From positions 310,001 to 374,000 of the forward strand of contig CAVWGE010000002.1 of assembly GCA_963754385.1 (NCBI GenBank): a stretch of DNA of 64,000 nt. The letters run 5' to 3'. This stretch comes from 9FT-COMBO-48-23 sp963754385 (GTDB lineage Bacteria > Chloroflexota > Dehalococcoidia > GIF9 > UBA5629). A program made the translations under genes and the position numbers. Below the pieces are notes generated by a model. The model saw only the letters and a program-made list of their open reading frames with translations. It was not told where the DNA came from and ran no database searches. The first letter of the stretch is position 1; each line of letters starts with the position of its first letter. Of the stretch, positions 16,104 through 25,232 are shown one piece after another.

Positions 16104-16162
16104 CAGGATGCACTAGTAAACACTCGAGAGTTCTTCGGAGTTTACAAAACTTAGGAGGTACA

Positions 16163-19100
16163 ATGAAAACGAAATATCCTAGTATGTTTGGAGTCCTGGC
16201 TGCTTTGCTTTTAGTAGCCAGCTTCATCATACCTACCAACCTCATCAACCCATCGCCAGTTCAAGCCGGCGTCTGCAAATGGGACAGAATGTACATGCCG
16301 GGTGAAAATGCTGCCAGAGGCGATGTGTTTAACGCCTCGGAGGTAAACAAGATTGTCGTGGGCAGCGACGGCGCCACGATACTCGCCGTGGTGAACGCAA
16401 ATGCCTTTGGTGGACCTATACTGTTTAACTCACCCATGATGGGCCTCATGTGGGCCTACACCGGATATCTGAACCTGGCAGCAGTTATGGGACCACTTGG
16501 AGCCAATCCTCTCGTCTTCGACGTGGCGATTGCTCCGGACAACCCTGCCTTCTGGGTGGTAACCACCGCTGGCGTAGGAACAAACACTCCCGTTGAGGTC
16601 TGGATAACCGATAACGCCGGCGGCAAGTGGCAGTGCGCCAATCTTCAGACACTAACAGGTAATGCCCTGATCGGCTGCATCGACATCTCCGTGGACTACG
16701 GCGGCCAGCGTGATATCGCCGCCGGCATCCGCAGAGGTAATGGCACGGGCCCCATGGACATCTATGTACTGAAGACCGGGGGCTTAACCGGCTGGCAACG
16801 GCAGACAATTCTCCCGCCGACTGTGATTATAGACGGCGGTAGGGCCGACGTCTTTGCCCTGAGATTCTCGCCTACCTATCCCGCTGACGGTGCTCTGGCG
16901 GCTGTCTTCGCCGACAATACCACCGGCACCATGTACGACGTTGCCCTGCGCGATATTGACGGCAACAATATCCTTCAATGGGCATTCACCGCAGACGTGG
17001 AGGTAGCACCTGCGACCACCCCCAATTCAGCACTTGCATGGCAACTCATAGATGCCAACCTCGAGCTGCCGTCGGACTTCTCCGGCCAGGCAGCGTCCCT
17101 GCGCCGAGCTTACATCTCTACCGATAGCAATGCTGCCGCGCAAGACGGCATCTACCGCATTGACGACCAAACCGTCTACGTACTGATGGACACCTCGGCG
17201 GCTGCTGACACAAGGCGGATTTCCAGCATCGCCTACTTCGGCACCTATGCCTCGGGCAAGCTGCTAGCTGGTGAGTATATGGGCTATGCCTGCACGGCAA
17301 CCGTGCCGACGTGGTTCACCGATTCACCGACCACCTGCCCCGTCCCCTGCTGGTATCCGTGCCTTAAATGCGCTACCGGCGCTGCCGGGCAACTTCAGGC
17401 TACTTGCTCCCTGAATACTCGGGGGGTAGGCAATGCACAGGTCGCCTGGTTCATGAACGGACAGGTCGCCCTGACTGCCACCAGTTCCGGTACAAGCACT
17501 AATGGAACCGGCTGGTATGCGGGCCTCCTCGGTCCCGTGGTATATGACGATGAGTCGGCGATATCTCTCAGCCGCAACAACGGCGAGACATGGAACCAGA
17601 TAGCCTTTATTGACACAACTATCAGTTACTTCAACGACTTCGCCATCTCGGCTGACTGCAACACGCTGTACCTGGCTTCAGCCAGCGTGAATGCAACCCA
17701 ACCCTGTAAGGCTTTCGACAGCGTGTGGCGAGCCTCGCTCAACGGAGCAGTGGTGGCACCGCTGCCACCCATACCGCCTCTCGGCGTCTGGTACGAGCGG
17801 GTTTACACCCGACCGACGGCGCTGAGCTGCAACACGACCCAAAGCGACCTGCCGTTGCTGAGGCTGGCTGGTGGCTGCGAAGAGCCCACCGGGCAGATAG
17901 TCGGCTGGGCAGCTCAGGCTACTAGCATACTCCAGACTGCCACATCACCGGAGGCTTGGTCGCCCGACTACGGCGATTACTGGGCGAATATAACAGCTCG
18001 CTTTCCTATCCAGGACTTCGTCTTCGAGTCGAGCACCATATTGTACAATCTCAGCCCGAGGGGACTGGTGCAGAAGCTTCCGTACACCGGCACCGCCTGG
18101 GCAACTACTCAGCCCAGCGTAAACACCGCTCTAGCGCCAGCGCATATGATTACCGCTATGCCTGAGGGACAGGTAGCGGTCGGCTTTACCGGTGGAGCTA
18201 CCTTCCAGGTAGCCATCTCCAAGGATGGCGGCGCCAACTTCCTCCCAATCGTACAGCCACTGAACAGCGCGGGCAACGTCCATGTCGCCTTCGACCCTGA
18301 TTACAAGAACAACAACATTATTTATGTTGCTGACGATTCTGCTGCCGGCACGGTGTACCGGATGAATATCGCCGGACTACCGCTCACCGACAGGTGGGCA
18401 GACGTAGACATGATGGCGGTGGTTAATGGCGCTGGCGGCTGCGTACCTTATACCCAGGGTTATTACGGACTGGCTCTCGCCCACACTGGCGGTGCCTTGT
18501 ACGCGGCTTCTGGCAATATCACCGCTGCTCTCAATAGCGGCGTCGAGCGCACTCTAGAGCCGCTCGCCGGCATACCCAAGCCTGGCATCGTCTGGGACTT
18601 CCTCGACACCGGCATAACAAACGGCGTCCTTTTCACCCGCGAGCCGTACTCTCTCAAGCTGTGCGGTTGCTGCACGCTGGACACCGACACCACGCTGTAT
18701 GCTCTGGATAATCACAACTACTCCCCGGCCGCCGCGACGGGCTACCTCTGGGCATTCACCGATTGCCTGGCTAAGAAAGGCCCAACCCTGATAAGCGAGG
18801 ACAAGATGCTCATCGGCTGCGACCCGGTATCCGGCAGGGCTCAGGAAGTCAACCTGTGCTGGGAGCAGCTCTGCGTAGCCACTGGCTACGACATCGAGAT
18901 CTCCAAGAACACAGACTTCACCATTAAGATCATCGACTGGGTAGGCGAGAGCACCTGCAGCGGCTTCTTGGCGCCAGCTGTCGTGACCGAGCCTTGCGCC
19001 TACTTCCCGGCTGGCGGCGCGGCCATAGCAGGCTCACCGGCAGGAGCCCCAGAGGCTTCGGCTATAGCTTCCTACGGCAACCTGGAATGCGGCCACACCT

Positions 19101-19618
19101 ATTACTGGCGTGTCAAGGTGCGCGCCTGCGCCACTGGTCAGGTTATCCGCAGCCCGTGGTCTGAGGTCAGAAGCTTCACCGTCAAGGCCGGTCTGCCTGT
19201 AAGCACTCCGTACTACGGTGTACAGCTACTGTCTCCGAACAACGGCTGTCTCGGATGCCCGGTGAAACCGGCATCCTTCTCCTGGTCACCGTTCAAGGAG
19301 ACCACGAAGTACAAGTTCGTACTGGCTAGCGACGCGGCTATGACCCAGGTGGTCCAAGAGGCCGAGGTGGCTACCACCGCCTTCGAGTATACTGGCACGC
19401 TGGATTACAGCTCCAACTACTTCTGGCGAGTGATGTCTCTCGAGCCAGCGCCTAGCGACTGGTCTGCTACCTTCAGCTTCCAAACTGAGGCGGCACCAGC
19501 ACCAGTAACACCAGTAAAACCAGCACCGACTCCGGTCTGGGTCTGGGTAGTTATTGCCATCGGCGCTATCCTGGTTATCGTCACCCTGGTTCTCATCTTC
19601 AAGACGCGCCGGGTATAG
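16163..19618 (+). CDS. Giant Asp-box surface protein, putative S-layer type
   Basis: 1151 residues from ATG 16163, chosen because TTAGGAGGTACA lies directly before it and the signal peptide starts there (MKTKYPSMFGVLAALLLVAS, cleavage near VQAG); an upstream in-frame start at 16100 lies in repeat DNA. The long middle is beta-propeller-like with BNR/Asp-box motifs (SRNNGETWNQI, SKDGGANF, TDNAGGKW) and unusually many cysteines. Residues ~890-1110 hold two fibronectin-like domains (TYYWRVKVRA, NYFWRVMSL). The end is a proline linker, one membrane helix (WVWVVIAIGAILVIVTLVLI) and a basic tail. It resembles the BNR-repeat putative S-layer proteins of Dehalococcoides. A strong terminator follows. 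Related proteins: 21863-25066 and 25233-26186. Confidence 0.8.
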   Translation: MKTKYPSMFGVLAALLLVASFIIPTNLINPSPVQAGVCKWDRMYMPGENAARGDVFNASEVNKIVVGSDGATILAVVNANAFGGPILFNSPMMGLMWAYTGYLNLAAVMGPLGANPLVFDVAIAPDNPAFWVVTTAGVGTNTPVEVWITDNAGGKWQCANLQTLTGNALIGCIDISVDYGGQRDIAAGIRRGNGTGPMDIYVLKTGGLTGWQRQTILPPTVIIDGGRADVFALRFSPTYPADGALAAVFADNTTGTMYDVALRDIDGNNILQWAFTADVEVAPATTPNSALAWQLIDANLELPSDFSGQAASLRRAYISTDSNAAAQDGIYRIDDQTVYVLMDTSAAADTRRISSIAYFGTYASGKLLAGEYMGYACTATVPTWFTDSPTTCPVPCWYPCLKCATGAAGQLQATCSLNTRGVGNAQVAWFMNGQVALTATSSGTSTNGTGWYAGLLGPVVYDDESAISLSRNNGETWNQIAFIDTTISYFNDFAISADCNTLYLASASVNATQPCKAFDSVWRASLNGAVVAPLPPIPPLGVWYERVYTRPTALSCNTTQSDLPLLRLAGGCEEPTGQIVGWAAQATSILQTATSPEAWSPDYGDYWANITARFPIQDFVFESSTILYNLSPRGLVQKLPYTGTAWATTQPSVNTALAPAHMITAMPEGQVAVGFTGGATFQVAISKDGGANFLPIVQPLNSAGNVHVAFDPDYKNNNIIYVADDSAAGTVYRMNIAGLPLTDRWADVDMMAVVNGAGGCVPYTQGYYGLALAHTGGALYAASGNITAALNSGVERTLEPLAGIPKPGIVWDFLDTGITNGVLFTREPYSLKLCGCCTLDTDTTLYALDNHNYSPAAATGYLWAFTDCLAKKGPTLISEDKMLIGCDPVSGRAQEVNLCWEQLCVATGYDIEISKNTDFTIKIIDWVGESTCSGFLAPAVVTEPCAYFPAGGAAIAGSPAGAPEASAIASYGNLECGHTYYWRVKVRACATGQVIRSPWSEVRSFTVKAGLPVSTPYYGVQLLSPNNGCLGCPVKPASFSWSPFKETTKYKFVLASDAAMTQVVQEAEVATTAFEYTGTLDYSSNYFWRVMSLEPAPSDWSATFSFQTEAAPAPVTPVKPAPTPVWVWVVIAIGAILVIVTLVLIFKTRRV

Positions 19619-19638
19619 CCTACCTGCTTGAGATAAGC

Positions 19639-19676
19639 AAAAAGGGGGTGGCTTAAGCCACCCCCTTTTCTTTTTA
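19639..19676 (+). terminator. Rho-independent terminator
   Basis: A perfect stem of AAAAGGGGGTGGC and its complement GCCACCCCCTTTT around TTAA, followed by CTTTTT; the A-run on the other side could let it work in both directions. It ends the giant surface-protein transcript. Confidence 0.85.
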
Positions 19677-20062
19677 AACTCTAAATCCTAATTTCTAAAT
19701 CATAAATCCTAAACAAACCCAAAACCTGAAGCACCAATGACCAAAACACATAAAACAAATACCGTTCCAAGCCCTTCCAATACGCCATTCTGAGCCGCTC
19801 TTCTTCTGTCATTCTGAGCCCCTCTTCTTCTGTCATTCTGAGCCCCTCTTCTTCTGTCATTCTGAGCCCGAAGGGCGAAGAATCTGGAGTGAAACGACGA
19901 AGAATCTATCTTGTTTTTGAGATCCTTCGCGCAGTTTACCCTGAGCGAGATGAGAGATTCTTCCCCTTCACTTCGTTCAGGGTCAGAATGACAGGAAGTG
20001 AAGGGCTCAGGGTCAGAATGACAGGAGGCGAAGGGCTCAGGATGACAAAAAGGAAAGGGCAG
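19676..20062. repeat. Half R3 plus tandem and clustered R1 repeats
   Basis: R3 half at about 19676-19765, then three tandem copies of a 24-bp unit containing CTTCTTCTGTCATTCT (19792 to about 19863), then several R1 copies to 20060. No gene is seen. Confidence 0.75.
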
Positions 20063-20084
20063 GGTGGAAGAAAGGGTAAAGGCA

Positions 20085-20375
20085 ATGAAACAGTACTATG
20101 TTTATATAATGGCCAGTAGGTCCAGAACGCTTTACGTAGGTGTAACCAATGACCTGGTACAACGCGTATTTGAACACAAGAACAAACTCACGGCAGGATT
20201 TACCAAGAAATACAATATCGCCAACCTGGTATACTACGAAATAGCCGATGACGTTAAAGTTGCGATCCAGAGGGAAAAGCAGGTCAAGGGATGGCTGCGA
20301 AAGAAGAAGATCGCTTTAATCGAGACGATGAATCCAGAATGGAAGGACTTAAGTGATGAGTGGTACAAAACGTAG
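20085..20375 (+). CDS. GIY-YIG nuclease-domain protein
   Basis: 96 residues from ATG 20085 (an in-frame GTG at 20064 would add seven residues from repeat-flanking DNA). It contains the GIY-YIG pattern in the form YYVYIMASRSRTLYVGVT, then the arginine/histidine helix (NDLVQRVFEHKN), and ends with the family's REKQVKGWLRKKKIALIE and NPEW..LS motifs. Single-domain proteins of this type are common; their cellular role is unsettled, though the fold is a metal-dependent DNA-cleaving domain. It lies alone among R1 repeats, on the plus strand. Confidence 0.85.
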   Translation: MKQYYVYIMASRSRTLYVGVTNDLVQRVFEHKNKLTAGFTKKYNIANLVYYEIADDVKVAIQREKQVKGWLRKKKIALIETMNPEWKDLSDEWYKT

Positions 20376-20490
20376 AGATCCTTCGCTTAGTTCATCCTGA
20401 GCTAGATTCTTCCCCTTCGCTACGCTCAGGGTCAGAATGACAGGAGGTGAAGGGCTCAGGATGACAAAAAGGAAAGGCTCAGGATAACAA
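20376..20490. repeat. R1 repeats
   Basis: Two to three R1 copies (AGATTCTTCCCCTTCGCTAC, CAGGATGACAAAAAGGAAAG) between the nuclease gene and the next promoter. Confidence 0.7.
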
Positions 20491-20542
20491 AAAGAATTTT
20501 GCATTTTGCTTTGTCATTTTGCTTTTTGATTTTTTATTTTGT

Positions 20543-20572
20543 TTGACATCACCTTCCCACCGCATCTATAAT
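20543..20572 (+). promoter_or_regulatory. Full-consensus promoter
   Basis: TTGACA (20543-20548), 18-bp spacer, TATAAT (20567-20572); the lipoprotein ATG at 20596 follows after 23 nt. Confidence 0.85.
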
Positions 20573-20595
20573 GCCCACAAAAAGCCAAGGTGTAG

Positions 20596-21798
20596 ATGAT
20601 GAACTGCAAATGGTATTTGCTGCTTATCTGCATATCGCTTGTCGTCCTAATCGGCGCCACCGCCGGCTGTGTCACCATCGTCAGGCAGGAGCCGGAATCT
20701 ACCCCGGAGGAGACGACAGCTCTGCCGGCAATCAACTCCTTTACCGCCAGCCCGGCTAGCATCAGCTCAGGTCAGCGCACTACACTGAGCTGGGATGTCT
20801 CCGGTGCCACCACAGTTACCATACAGCCCGAAATCGGCTCCGTGGGCCCAAGCGGCTCACTGCAGCTATCGCCGCCTGCCACCATCACTTATACTTTGAC
20901 CGCCACCAATGAGGCCGACAATGCCACCACCTCCGTTACCCTATCGGTGGCGCCTGTGGTCGCCGGTGAGCCGGACCTGGTCATTACCGACATCTGGCTT
21001 TCGGGGGAGACGGTCTACTACAAGATAAAGAATCAGGGCAATGCCGAGGCCAGGCCAACGCGGTCAGCCCTGTATGTTCTCGACCTTAAGGAGGCTACCG
21101 GCTATGTGGACTCGCTGGCAGCCGGCGAGGAGAAGACAGAGTCTTTCTCCAATTGGTCGTGGCCGTACCTAGGGGGGCCAGGTTTTGGGGGATTCGCACC
21201 AAAGGCATTTGACGTAAAGGTCTGCGCCGATGCCGAGAATGACATCGAGGAAAGCGACAAGAGCAACAACTGCCTGGTCAAAATCCTGGGGCTGACGTTT
21301 ACCTACGATTTCGCGAAAAACGCACACTTCGCCGAATGGCGTAACGGCACCGGCGAACTAACATGGCCGATGGTTGCCAGCGACAGCAAGGGGGCTGCTT
21401 ATGTGCAAGGCAGCACACTGGTGATGTGCCCCCAGCAGGTGAGCAACGGCTGGATACTGGGGAGATTTGCCGACTTCTACAGTGAGCTTGGGGAAACACG
21501 CAGCCGGGAGCTTGTGGTGCCGAAATATGCCAAGTTCACCGCCAAGGTGGGCTTCAAAGAAGGCGAATCCCCCACCGATAGCGCAGGAGTTGCCCTCGGC
21601 TATGTGGATGCCACCGGCAGCGTGGTGATGTTCCCCAAGATAGACGTTTACAACGACGGGCAATTACACGTTTATGAAATCGATTTGAGCGACCTGGCAG
21701 GCGAAAAAACAGAGTTCATACTCTGGGTTGAAGCCAAGGATTCCGCGGTGGGAGACTGCATAATGTGGGTGGATCCCCGGATAGTCCAGGAGGAGTAG
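20596..21798 (+). CDS. Surface lipoprotein with Ig-like and CARDB-like domains
   Basis: 400 residues. Signal sequence MMNCKWYLLLICISLVVLIG with lipobox ATAGC (Cys at about residue 25), so a lipid-anchored outer protein. A Thr/Glu-rich linker leads to an Ig-like domain (about 45-115, INSFTASPASISSGQRTTLS) and a CARDB-type adhesion domain (about 125-230, PDLVITDIWLSGETVYYKIK, then CADAENDIEESDKSNNC). The remaining ~170 residues form a beta-rich domain I do not recognise (FAEWRNGTGELTW ... DCIMWVDPRI). The start is placed by the promoter just upstream; the second ATG (20599) is equally possible. It lies between two giant surface proteins. Confidence 0.8.
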   Translation: MMNCKWYLLLICISLVVLIGATAGCVTIVRQEPESTPEETTALPAINSFTASPASISSGQRTTLSWDVSGATTVTIQPEIGSVGPSGSLQLSPPATITYTLTATNEADNATTSVTLSVAPVVAGEPDLVITDIWLSGETVYYKIKNQGNAEARPTRSALYVLDLKEATGYVDSLAAGEEKTESFSNWSWPYLGGPGFGGFAPKAFDVKVCADAENDIEESDKSNNCLVKILGLTFTYDFAKNAHFAEWRNGTGELTWPMVASDSKGAAYVQGSTLVMCPQQVSNGWILGRFADFYSELGETRSRELVVPKYAKFTAKVGFKEGESPTDSAGVALGYVDATGSVVMFPKIDVYNDGQLHVYEIDLSDLAGEKTEFILWVEAKDSAVGDCIMWVDPRIVQEE

Positions 21799-21805
21799 GG
21801 CTAAA

Positions 21806-21867
21806 ACAATGTGACCTCGACCCTTTAGGGTCGAGGTCACGAGGTTAAAACCTCGTGGCTACATGTT
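21806..21867. repeat. R2 palindromic repeat
   Basis: TGACCTCGACCCTTTAGGGT, then GAGGTTAAAACCTCGTGGCT and ACATGT. The ATG at 21863 used as the outer start of the next gene is part of this repeat. Confidence 0.85.
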
Positions 21868-24800
21868 CGGTTATACTTTCGGTCACATGTTTAGTTACAT
21901 TATTGCCTCAGTGGCTTTACTGATAGCAAGCCTGGCACTGCAACCCGCCCTGGCGCTAGCCAGACCTCCGGATACGTCAGTGCTGCGCTGGGCTATAGTC
22001 GATACGCCGGGCAGCCTGGCCGACAGGAACGACATCCGCTCCACCTGCGAGGTAAATGCCATAGCATCGGCTTCAGACGGCGAGACCATATATGCCATTG
22101 ACATTCCAAACGCCACGCCGCCTCCGGTGGCGAACCCGGGAATCTGGAAAAGCAGCGACGGCGGCATCAGCTGGAGCCCCAAGCCTACGCAGCATCTCGC
22201 CCAAGCCACACCAGGTCCCACCTTTCCCATAATGGATATTGCCGTAGCTCCGGATAACCCCAATTTGATAGCCGCCGTCTGCCTGAATAATGCAGCCACT
22301 CTCCGCCATGAGGTCTATGTTTCCGATGATGGCGGCACTACCTGGGTTTATACCGGCGCCATCCCCTGGGTCTATGGCGGCGGCGAGCAAATCGGCGACA
22401 TAGCCACCTCACCGGGCTATGACTTCAATGGGAATTCGAACCATGACATTATCGTCGGCAGCCGTAACCCCAGCGACGGCAACGGTGACGGTGAAATCTA
22501 CATCTTGAATTACCCCGGCTTCAGCGGCTGGAAGGCTCAGGGCTTTACCTCGGGCGATGTCATCGCTGTCCGCACATCGCCGAACTACACCACCGATTTC
22601 AGCCTGGTGGTCATGGCTGCCACAATACAGCGGACCTACCTCTGTCTCGGCTACCGCGATATTGCTGCCGATACCAGCGCCTGGAACATGTACAGCGGCT
22701 GGCCGGTGGAGATGTGCCAGCCGAGTCAGAGCGGCGGCAATGCCAGCGGCGAGGACAAAATCATCACCGGAGATATCGCTCTGCCCGGTAATTTCATCGG
22801 CGCCTTAGAAAACCAACGCCTGATTTTTGCCACCTATGACTCTAATGGAACCGCGTTGGGGGCCAGCCAGGTGCTTGATGACGTCTACCGCCTGAACAAC
22901 ACCAGGGTCACCAGGCTCAGACTGCCCGGAGCCGGCAGCAGTGCCAGGGTCAGCACCATCGCCTATACCGGAGACGACAAAGCCGGCAAGCTGCTGGCTG
23001 GCGAGGTGGCTGCCGACCTCAACCAGGCTTCCGCCGGGGTCTGGCTATGCCTTGACCCGCTCTCATCCTGTCCCACCTGGAATATGCCGCTCAAGCCGCC
23101 TACCGGCGGCGGCAAGGACGGCTACGCCAACGCCCAGCTCGCCTGGTCGCCTGGCGGCTCAACCGCCTTCTGCGCCACCGGCTCGGGAAATCGAGACACG
23201 CCGCAGAAATGGGCAGACCCGACCAACCCCGCCTGGAGCAGCCAGAGCCTCGACGAATCGGCAGTCTCCATAACCCCGGACGACGGCAGCTCATGGAACC
23301 AAATCGGGCTTATTGACACCAGAATCGACTGGCTGAGAAGCGTAGCCGCGGCTGTTGATGAATCGACACTTTATCTGGCATCGGTCAACGATACCGGCTT
23401 CGATAGCCTGTGGCGCAGTCAAAGCCCGATTCTGGGCGATGTCTGGCAGCGTGTGATGTGCCTCAGCGGAGAATCTCCCGTGTTGAGGTTGGCTCCGGAT
23501 GCCAGTGACGGAGCTAATTTGTTCTGGGGAGACCAGGGCACGAACCGAGCCCGCAGCTCCACAGATTACGGTCAAACCTGGCAGGATTGCCTGCCCAACG
23601 TTATGATACAGGACATGGCAGCGCCGGATAACCAGACGCTGTACATACTCCAGGGCAACGGGGAGGTACGTCGCGGTTACCATGTTAACGGCTGGAGATG
23701 GGAAAGGAGCGTTGACACCGGGCTGGCTGCAAGCCACACCATTGTTGTTTACGATGACTATGTGCTGGTCGGCGCTGCCGCAAACGAGCCGTCACCTGCA
23801 GCCTACTCGGCTGACAAAGGCCGGACCTGGATAAAGATTATCGAAGAGACACCGAGCACCGGCAACCGGCATGTGGCTTTTGACACCTACTTCGACACAA
23901 ACCAGATTATCTATGTAGCCGATGATGGCGGCGGCATATATCGCTGGAGCCTGAACAGAAGCTATAGCTGGGACGACATGACTCCCCCCAATCATAGCTT
24001 TTACGGCATAGTCTTGGGCAGCCAGGGCGCTCTGTATGGAGCTTACAGCTCGACTGAAAGCGGCGTAGACCGTTCCCTTTATTCCAGAAGCGGCATTCCC
24101 AAGCCAGGCGTGTACTGGGACTCTATAACAACCGGCCTGGCTGTCGGTGTCCGGTTCTCCACCGAGCCCAGCACCATAGGTATCTCCGAAAGCAGCCTGT
24201 GGGCGATTGACGCTCGCGGTTACGACCCGGCAGATGACGAAGGCTGCCTCTGGGCATTTACCGACACTCTAGCCAGAGCCGGGCCAAGGCTGATTGAACC
24301 TGAGAACAGTACAGTGCTCGGCTGCGACCCGGTCAGCGGCAGGAATCAGGAAGTCGACCTGAAGTGGCAGCAGCTTTCTCTGGCTGACGCCTATGAGCTT
24401 GAGATAGCCAGGGACGAAGATTTCAGCCTCCGAATAACGGAAGCCGAACCCCAGACCAACCCGTACTACGAGCCGGCTGTGGTAACCAGCCCGGGCTACA
24501 GGATACTGCCCGGTATACTGCCGGAAGCCAACACGACTTACTACTGGCGGGTGAGAGTCAGAGAGACAGCTACCGGGCAGGTCATACGCAGTAACTGGTC
24601 AGAAGAGGGCAGCTTCAGCATCAAAGCCGGCTTACCGGTGGTCAGCCCCTACCCCGGAGCACAAGCCCTGAAGCCAGCCCATGGTGCCGACAGCATACCT
24701 GTATCATCAATAGCCTTTTCCTGGACACCCTTTAAAGGCGTCACCGAATATGAGCTTGTCCTGGCTAAAGACCCAGCTTTGACGGACATCATTGTGCGAG

Positions 24801-25066
24801 AGAACTTGCCCACCACAGCCTACAGATACGGCGGCAGATTGGATTATGACACCAGCTATTTCTGGCAGGTTTCAGCCACGAAACCGCTGCCCTCCGAGCT
24901 CAGCCCGGTATTCAGCTTCACCACCGCAGCCAGCCCACCGCTTTCCCCGGCAGCACCACCATACGACAAACTACTGCAGTGGCTACAAATAAGCGCACTC
25001 ATAAATGTCTTTGGATTTGTCGCAATTGTGGCTATAATAATACTACTCAGAAAGCGCCGGATATAG
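21863..25066 (+). CDS. Second giant Asp-box surface protein
   Basis: 1067 residues if started at ATG 21863, which lies inside an R2 repeat; ATG 21887 (MFSYIIASVALLIASLALQP) gives a cleaner signal peptide and may be the true start. Neither has a clear Shine-Dalgarno. Architecture parallels 16163-19618: beta-propeller-like body with Asp-box motifs (SSDGGISWSP, SDDGGTTWVY, TPDDGSSWNQI, STDYGQTWQD, SADKGRTWIK), two fibronectin-like domains near the end (TYYWRVRVRE, SYFWQVSAT), one membrane helix and a basic LLRKRRI tail. The motif GCDPVSGRNQEVDL is shared by all three relatives. Cysteines are fewer than in the first protein. Confidence 0.8.
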   Translation: MFGYTFGHMFSYIIASVALLIASLALQPALALARPPDTSVLRWAIVDTPGSLADRNDIRSTCEVNAIASASDGETIYAIDIPNATPPPVANPGIWKSSDGGISWSPKPTQHLAQATPGPTFPIMDIAVAPDNPNLIAAVCLNNAATLRHEVYVSDDGGTTWVYTGAIPWVYGGGEQIGDIATSPGYDFNGNSNHDIIVGSRNPSDGNGDGEIYILNYPGFSGWKAQGFTSGDVIAVRTSPNYTTDFSLVVMAATIQRTYLCLGYRDIAADTSAWNMYSGWPVEMCQPSQSGGNASGEDKIITGDIALPGNFIGALENQRLIFATYDSNGTALGASQVLDDVYRLNNTRVTRLRLPGAGSSARVSTIAYTGDDKAGKLLAGEVAADLNQASAGVWLCLDPLSSCPTWNMPLKPPTGGGKDGYANAQLAWSPGGSTAFCATGSGNRDTPQKWADPTNPAWSSQSLDESAVSITPDDGSSWNQIGLIDTRIDWLRSVAAAVDESTLYLASVNDTGFDSLWRSQSPILGDVWQRVMCLSGESPVLRLAPDASDGANLFWGDQGTNRARSSTDYGQTWQDCLPNVMIQDMAAPDNQTLYILQGNGEVRRGYHVNGWRWERSVDTGLAASHTIVVYDDYVLVGAAANEPSPAAYSADKGRTWIKIIEETPSTGNRHVAFDTYFDTNQIIYVADDGGGIYRWSLNRSYSWDDMTPPNHSFYGIVLGSQGALYGAYSSTESGVDRSLYSRSGIPKPGVYWDSITTGLAVGVRFSTEPSTIGISESSLWAIDARGYDPADDEGCLWAFTDTLARAGPRLIEPENSTVLGCDPVSGRNQEVDLKWQQLSLADAYELEIARDEDFSLRITEAEPQTNPYYEPAVVTSPGYRILPGILPEANTTYYWRVRVRETATGQVIRSNWSEEGSFSIKAGLPVVSPYPGAQALKPAHGADSIPVSSIAFSWTPFKGVTEYELVLAKDPALTDIIVRENLPTTAYRYGGRLDYDTSYFWQVSATKPLPSELSPVFSFTTAASPPLSPAAPPYDKLLQWLQISALINVFGFVAIVAIIILLRKRRI

Positions 25067-25078
25067 GCTCTTACTTCA

Positions 25079-25135
25079 ACATGTAGCCCCGACCTTTTAA
25101 GGTCGGGGTCACGAGGTTAAAACCTCGTGGCTTAT
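25079..25135. repeat. R2 palindromic repeat
   Basis: ATGTAGCCCCGACCTTTTAA, GGTCGGGGTCACGAGGTTAA, then AACCTCGTGGC; directly after the stop of the giant protein. Confidence 0.85.
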
Positions 25136-25183
25136 CTGTCATTTTGACTTTTGATTTTTAACTTTCGATCTTACTCCTTCAAC

Positions 25184-25212
25184 TTGACAAGGTTTGTTTG
25201 CCGACCTAAACT
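25184..25212 (+). promoter_or_regulatory. Promoter of the short surface lipoprotein
   Basis: TTGACA (25184-25189), 17-bp spacer, TAAACT (25207-25212); ATG at 25233. Confidence 0.65.
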
Positions 25213-25232
25213 AGATAATACACGGGGCAAGC

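Larger units (their letters stand above)
15719..16162 (+). promoter_or_regulatory. Extended -10 and long structured leader of the giant surface-protein gene
   Basis: TGGTACAAT (15719-15727) is an extended -10. Transcription from about 15734 would begin directly with a perfect 7-bp hairpin (GGCAAGG, 15736-15742, with CCTTGCC, 15749-15755), of the kind that protects 5' ends. The ~430-nt leader holds two small ORFs with good Shine-Dalgarno sites, hairpins CCCAGA/TCTGGG (about 15872-15891) and AGCCTG/CAGGCT (about 15902-15921), and an R1 repeat (about 16037-16106) inserted near its end. Long stable leaders are typical of highly expressed surface-layer genes; a regulatory role here is inference. 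Confidence 0.5.
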
